From a bacterium (GTDB taxonomy: Bacteria > Sumerlaeota > Sumerlaeia > MVZB01), in contig JAJFUE010000147.1 of assembly GCA_021372575.1 (NCBI GenBank), positions 1 to 46,052 on the forward strand: a stretch of 46,052 nt of DNA. The letters are read 5' to 3'. The notes under the pieces were generated by a model. The model was not told the origin of the DNA. It saw nothing but the letters and a program-made list of their open reading frames with translations, and made no database searches. Below are positions 42,046 to 46,052 of the stretch, in pieces. The position numbers were made by a program, and so were the translations under genes. Within the stretch, counting starts at the first letter, position 1. The number at the start of each line of letters is the position of its first letter.

Positions 42046-42963
42046 ATGCAGGACAAGGTGAATATCCCAGCCAGACCGCGCGGCTATCGGATTCGGCGGT
42101 ATGCTAAAATAGTCTTCCTGACCACTCTCCTTGTGGGGTTGGTGTTTGTGTCATTCCTTGCCGGCTGCCAGCGTCGTTTCATTTATTTTCCGAGGCCGTA
42201 TGACGCCCGCGAGCTGGGCGTCATGGCGCCCAAGGCCGTCGTGATCCAATACCGCACGAGCGCCGGGATCCAGAAGGCGTATTACATCAAGCCCGCCGAA
42301 TCGCCGGACGCGCCGCCCGACCGCCTTTGGTTGATGATCGTCGGCAATGCGTCGCGCGCGCTTGAATGGATCGAATTCACCGCCAACCCGCCCGATCCGC
42401 GCGCCGGTTTCTATCTTTTTGATTATCCCGGCTACGGCTACAACGAAGGCCGGCCGTCGCGCGCCTCGATCAACGAGGCCTCGCTTGCCGCGGTCGATGC
42501 GCTGGCCGCGCACTTGAAAATGACGCGTGCGGAACTTTGCCCGCGCATGCGGCTGATGGCCCACTCGCTCGGGACAGGCGTGTCGCTCGACCTGGCGGTC
42601 AGGCTCGATCCGCCGCCGCGGCAGATCATCCTGATGTCGCCCTACACGAGCCTGTACGCGATGGCGCGGCTGACCTTTGGCTGGCCGCTTTGCCATTTGC
42701 TGATCGACCGGTTCGACAACGAAAAGCGGCTCGCCGAGCTGGCCGCGCGCACGCCGCGGCCGGAAGTCACGATCATTCACGGCGACAGGGACCAGATCAT
42801 TCCGGTCGAAATGGGCCGCGCCCTGGCCGCGGCGCACCCGGGCTGGATTCAGTACCACGAGCTCCGATTCGTGGATCATAACTGGATCGTCGGCAGCGCC
42901 CGGCCGATCTGGTCCAGGATCATCGCTTCCGAAGCGAAACCGGCATTCACCGGCGCCAAATAA
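42034..42963 (+). CDS. Alpha/beta hydrolase, membrane-anchored (BEM46-like)
   Basis: A 309-aa protein. Residues about 25-45 form a hydrophobic helix ending FLAGC, which may be a lipobox. The hydrolase fold has the oxyanion region WLMIVGNASR, FYLFDYPGYGYNEGRPS, the nucleophile elbow AHSLGTG (Ser), the acid in HGDRDQIIP and the base His in DHNW. This is the BEM46/ABHD13-like pattern; the substrate is unknown. The start lies in a GATGAAT repeat; ATG 42034, 42037 and 42046 are all possible, and 42046 removes repeat-encoded residues. Confidence 0.85.
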   Translation: MMSDMQDKVNIPARPRGYRIRRYAKIVFLTTLLVGLVFVSFLAGCQRRFIYFPRPYDARELGVMAPKAVVIQYRTSAGIQKAYYIKPAESPDAPPDRLWLMIVGNASRALEWIEFTANPPDPRAGFYLFDYPGYGYNEGRPSRASINEASLAAVDALAAHLKMTRAELCPRMRLMAHSLGTGVSLDLAVRLDPPPRQIILMSPYTSLYAMARLTFGWPLCHLLIDRFDNEKRLAELAARTPRPEVTIIHGDRDQIIPVEMGRALAAAHPGWIQYHELRFVDHNWIVGSARPIWSRIIASEAKPAFTGAK

Positions 42964-42995
42964 ACTCCATGTCTTGGGTCCTTTTCGTCCTTTCG

Positions 42996-43025
42996 TTTCT
43001 GCTTCCCGTGACAAAGCATTATAAT
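42996..43025 (+). promoter_or_regulatory. Possible sigma-70 promoter of transaldolase
   Basis: A perfect -10 TATAAT (43020-43025) lies 31 bases before the transaldolase start. A weak -35 TTTCTG (42996-43001) sits at 18-base spacing. Confidence 0.4.
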
Positions 43026-43056
43026 GAAGTCAAAACGACAGACGCGTGGAGGCTTC

Positions 43057-44145
43057 ATGATGAACGCCACCCATTTGCTTCGGGAACTCGGCCAGAGCAT
43101 CTGGCTCGACAACATCACGCGCGAGATGCTCGGCAGCGGGACGCTCCAGAAATACATCGACGCATACTCGGTCACGGGCCTGACGTCGAACCCGACGATC
43201 TTCGACCACGCCATCCAGAACAGCTCCGATTACGACAACACGATCCGCATGAAATCGCGGACGGGGCTGTATGGCGAAGGCTTGTTCTTTGCGCTGGCGA
43301 TCGAGGATCTCGGCCGCGCGGCGGACATGTTCCGGCCGGTGTGGGATCGCACGAACGGCATCGACGGCTGGGTTTCGCTCGAGGTCTCGCCGCTGATCGC
43401 GTATGACACGAAGAAGTCGATCCAGATGGCGCGCGACCTGCACCGGCGCGCCGGCCGGCCGAACGTCTTCATCAAGATCCCCGGCACGCGCGAGGGGCTG
43501 CCCGCCGTCGAGGAATCGATTTTTGCGGGCGTGCCGGTCAACGTGACGCTCCTGTTCTCGCGCGAGCAATACATCGCGGCGGCCGACGCCTACACGCGCG
43601 GCATCGAGCGGCGGATCGAGGCGGGGCTGAACCCGAACGTGCCGTCGGTGGCGTCGCTGTTCATCAGCCGCTGGGACGTCGCGGTCGCGGACAAGGTGCC
43701 CGAGTCGCTGCGCAACCGGCTCGGGATCGCGATCGCGGGGCGCGTGTTCAAGGCCTATCGCGAGCAACTGCGGTCCCCGCGCTGGCTGAGCCTGTATAAT
43801 CACGGCGCGCACGCGCAAAGGCTGCTGTGGGCAAGCACCGGCACGAAAGATCCGCAGGCCTCGCCGCTGCTTTATGTGCAAAACCTGATCGCGCCGTACA
43901 CGATCAACACGATGCCCGAGCAGACGCTCAACGCGCTGGCCGAAGCGGACCGGATCGGCGAGCCGATGCCGGGCGACGGCGGCGATGGCGAGGAAGTCCT
44001 CGCCGAGTTCACCGGCAACGGGATCGACATCGACACCCTCGCCGAGCAGCTCCAGCGCGAAGGCGCCGAGTCGTTCTCGAAATCGTGGAACAACCTGCTT
44101 GCCGTGATCACGTCAAAGCAGGAAGCGATGGAAAAGGCGGGGTAG
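43057..44145 (+). CDS. tal: Transaldolase
   Basis: Transfers a dihydroxyacetone unit between sugar phosphates in the non-oxidative pentose phosphate pathway. The 362 aa match the long (TalB, cyanobacterial/actinobacterial) subfamily. Seen are SIWLDNITREML, GLTSNPTIFDHAI, the Schiff-base lysine in NVFIKIPGT, VNVTLLFS, ASLFISRWD and TINTMPEQTL. GTGGAGG lies 9 bases before ATG 43057; ATG 43024 is not supported. It is monocistronic between two repeats. Confidence 0.96.
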   Translation: MMNATHLLRELGQSIWLDNITREMLGSGTLQKYIDAYSVTGLTSNPTIFDHAIQNSSDYDNTIRMKSRTGLYGEGLFFALAIEDLGRAADMFRPVWDRTNGIDGWVSLEVSPLIAYDTKKSIQMARDLHRRAGRPNVFIKIPGTREGLPAVEESIFAGVPVNVTLLFSREQYIAAADAYTRGIERRIEAGLNPNVPSVASLFISRWDVAVADKVPESLRNRLGIAIAGRVFKAYREQLRSPRWLSLYNHGAHAQRLLWASTGTKDPQASPLLYVQNLIAPYTINTMPEQTLNALAEADRIGEPMPGDGGDGEEVLAEFTGNGIDIDTLAEQLQREGAESFSKSWNNLLAVITSKQEAMEKAG

Positions 44146-44165
44146 ATCCCCCCCCCGTTCATGCT

Positions 44166-44346
44166 CATACTCGTGCTCGTGCTCGTAATCGTAATCGTAA
44201 TCGAACAAATCGCTGCCTACCGGGGTTGATGATCACCATTCCCGGTAGGCCGCGGTCGCCGACCGCGGCATTCAATGCAGTAGCCCGAGCGTGAGCGAGG
44301 GACTGGCCATCGCATGGTTTACGATTGCGATTGCGATTACGAGCAC
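44166..44346. repeat. Paired inverted GATTAC/GAGCAC arrays (copies j and k) around the core repeat
   Basis: The left array (GTGCTC x2, GTAATC x3; 44171-44202) follows the transaldolase stop. The right array (GATTGC x2, GATTAC, GAGCAC; 44322-44346) lies 15 bases from the stop of the convergent glycosyltransferase. The core between them (about 44222-44305) is the near-identical inverted copy of 8811-8895, with CTACCGGG and CGCGGTCG..CGACCGCG palindromes. Confidence 0.9.
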
Positions 44347-44361
44347 AGCTTGCATGAGGCC

Positions 44362-45435
44362 CTATGACATCTTTTCAAACAGCCGCATCGTCCGCGTGCC
44401 GTATTCTTCAATCCGCGCAATCCCCGCAAGCCTCGGATGCTCTTCCCTCAAAATAATCTCGCGCTCCAATGCCTCGGCGATCGCGTTGCGCATCTCGTCG
44501 GGTTTGGTCGGATCGGCGTAGGTGTAGGCCTCGCCGCCGACCTCGCGCAGGACCGGCAGGTCGCTGCATGCCGTCGGGCACAGGCAATAACCCGCCTCGA
44601 GCGGCGGCAGGCCGTAACCTTCGAACCGCGTCGGGAAGTAATTGAGCGCCGATTCCTTGAACAGCGCGAACTTCTCCGCGCTGCTGATGTTGGTGCGCAA
44701 ATCCAGCGTGATCCCTTCGGCCTCGAACTGGCTGCGCCATTTTTCGAATGCGCCATCGGGGCCCTGCTCGAGCGTGCGGTTGATGACGAGCGTGTAGCCG
44801 CCGAGCCCCGCGCCCAGCAGCGGCGCGAGCATGTCGTAGCCCTTGTGCGGGCTCAGGCGCGTGAGGAACACGATCTGTTTTTTGCGTTCGGCGGGTTCGG
44901 GGACCTGGTCGGCGAGCACCGAGTTGATGCCGGGGTGGCAATACTCGAACAGGCAATGGCGCGGCGCGCGCGTGTAGAATTCGCGCGCCCATTTGCGGCC
45001 CTCGTCCGAGATCGAAACGATCATGTCGGCGCGTTCGCTGACAATTTCCCAGCCGAGCCAGCCGCGCGGATCGCGCTTGAACGGGCTGACCGCATTGAAC
45101 CAGTTGGGGCTCTCAAAATTAATCAGCACGACGCGCGCGCGGCATTCGATCGCGTGGCGCAGGAACTCGCCGTGGCAGTAATAATCGTTCACCGCCGGGA
45201 TGATCACGACGACGTCGATCGAGCGGTCGGCCCACGGCGACAGGTTGCGCAGGTCGGTCGTCCGCAGCCGAACGCGCGAAAACGGCCGGAATTCCTCATA
45301 CATTTCGGGCACGGCGTCGGTGAGGATATCGACGTCCGCGCCGGCCATCGCAAGCCCCTCGGCCATCGTGATCGTGGCGAGCCTTCCGCCCGAGTAGCCT
45401 TGCGCCGGCAGTCTGCAAAGGATTCGCACGCGCAT
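44362..45435 (-). CDS. Glycosyltransferase family 4
   Basis: A GT-B enzyme of 357 aa. The start MRVRILCRLPAQGYSGGRLA has the glycine-rich acceptor loop. The donor domain has QIVFLTRLSPHKGYDML, YFPTRFEGYGLPPLEAGYCL (E-x7-E intact) and VGGEAYTYADPTKPDEM. The Glu/Asp-rich tail is normal for the family. It starts 4 bases after the upstream methyltransferase-like gene, whose last codons (GAAGGAG) supply the ribosome site. It therefore belongs to a minus-strand glycan operon that enters the window from the right. Confidence 0.92.
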   Translation of the reverse strand: MRVRILCRLPAQGYSGGRLATITMAEGLAMAGADVDILTDAVPEMYEEFRPFSRVRLRTTDLRNLSPWADRSIDVVVIIPAVNDYYCHGEFLRHAIECRARVVLINFESPNWFNAVSPFKRDPRGWLGWEIVSERADMIVSISDEGRKWAREFYTRAPRHCLFEYCHPGINSVLADQVPEPAERKKQIVFLTRLSPHKGYDMLAPLLGAGLGGYTLVINRTLEQGPDGAFEKWRSQFEAEGITLDLRTNISSAEKFALFKESALNYFPTRFEGYGLPPLEAGYCLCPTACSDLPVLREVGGEAYTYADPTKPDEMRNAIAEALEREIILREEHPRLAGIARIEEYGTRTMRLFEKMS

Positions 45436-45438
45436 CGG

Positions 45439-45939
45439 CTACTCCTTCACCCCGCGGATGATCGCCGCGACCGAGCACTCATGCCCGTCGCGATTCGGTT
45501 CGCGCGGATCGGCCGACGAGCGCCAGCCGTCCTGTTCGGCGACGTACCACTCGGCCTTCGCGATCACGCCGCAGTCGGAGAGCGCCGCGAGCGCGGACTC
45601 GACCGACGCCGGATCGGCCTGCTCATCGACGACGCCGACGAGCAAACGCCCGCCCGATGACAATGACGTGCTCATCTGCCGGCAGGCGTCGGCCAGCGGG
45701 CGCGTCAAAAATAAAGCGTTTTTGCCGGGAATCGTGAAGCCGCTGAGCACGAGATTGAACTGCTTGCGCGGCCGGCACCACAGCGCAATCGCGCCGCCGA
45801 ACCGGTAGGCTTCGGGGAAGCGCTGGTAACCGTCGCAACAGCGCGCGCCGGCGTAGGTGCGCATCACCGTCGATGTGGAATCGTTGAGATTCGTGAAACA
45901 CACGCGGCCGCAGCGCGCAGCAAGCGCCTGGTTGAGCAT
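45439..45939 (-). CDS. Methyltransferase-like protein, N-terminus unclear
   Basis: At least 166 residues from the ATG at 45939. The pattern resembles the second half of a class I methyltransferase (FNLVLSGFTIP, then SSGGRLLVGVVDE) preceded by CGRVCFTNLNDSTSTVM. The open frame extends upstream of the ATG with protein-like codons (LLYIAACAHWRRYLAEGVEL) to an in-frame TAA at about 46041. The true start is thus lost to a frameshift, sequence error near the window end or an unusual start. It is coupled to the downstream glycosyltransferase. The family call is tentative. Confidence 0.5.
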   Translation of the reverse strand: MLNQALAARCGRVCFTNLNDSTSTVMRTYAGARCCDGYQRFPEAYRFGGAIALWCRPRKQFNLVLSGFTIPGKNALFLTRPLADACRQMSTSLSSGGRLLVGVVDEQADPASVESALAALSDCGVIAKAEWYVAEQDGWRSSADPREPNRDGHECSVAAIIRGVKE

Positions 45940-46052
45940 CTTGCTCGCGATCGTGCCGGAGACATCGACCAGTTCAACGCCCTCGGCAAGGTATCGGCGC
46001 CAGTGCGCGCAGGCGGCGATGTAAAGGAGCCGCTCGTCTAATTAGCGCGCGT

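Overview
The window is GC-rich bacterial DNA that reads like an uncultivated Gram-negative. It encodes an outer-membrane polysaccharide exporter (Wza type), an inner-membrane Wzc-type co-polymerase, secreted beta-helix proteins and standard bacterial housekeeping genes (ruvA, holA, rsmG, xer, transaldolase, GTP-type PEP carboxykinase). No gene fixes the phylum. The heavy load of short tandem repeats between genes suggests a member of the PVC or a neighbouring candidate phylum, but that is weak inference.

Layout. 1-7320: a methyltransferase cut by the window edge (-), then pckG and a short surface-glycan set (NodB deacetylase, GT4 glycosyltransferase, APH-fold kinase, a degenerate 2-hydroxyacid dehydrogenase). 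7380-12526 (-): two tandem paralogous MFS transporters, ruvA, a small membrane protein and a Xer recombinase. 12761-35515: the main exopolysaccharide locus. It holds a hexapeptide acyltransferase, DegT aminotransferase, Wzx flippase, WecF-like transferase, GT2, GT4, a YdjC-WecG fusion, a methyltransferase, Wzc, a NusG paralogue, Wza, a beta-helix protein, a WecA-like initiator, a second beta-helix protein (-), a Wzy/WaaL-type protein and another GT4. It is a complete Wzx/Wzy-style assembly line with three families known from enterobacterial common antigen synthesis (WecA, WecG, WecF). 35596-39531 (-): an MCP and a receiver-like protein lacking its phospho-acceptor Asp, each preceded by a copy of an unrecognised structured RNA with an intrinsic terminator. 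One promoter upstream could serve both. 39683-44145: tRNA-Ala(CGC), holA, a STAS protein, rsmG, an alpha/beta hydrolase and transaldolase. 44362 to the end (-): a GT4 and an incomplete methyltransferase-like gene, so glycan genes probably continue outside.

Two things stand out. First, the twin RNA elements at 37924-38085 and 38975-39125 share conserved single-stranded blocks and two hairpins with compensatory base changes. Each ends in a terminator ahead of a signalling gene, so they look like riboswitches or attenuators of an unknown class. Second, the intergenic repeats follow a rule. Eleven arrays of GATTAC and GAGCAC hexamers all sit next to a coding-sequence boundary with the GAGCAC side facing the gene, whether the boundary is a start or a stop. 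Other boundaries carry different 6-9-base tandem units, often as inverted pairs. Many apparent N-terminal extensions (Asp-Tyr and Glu-His runs, Gly-Pro-Ile runs) are these repeats read as protein, and starts were chosen to exclude them.
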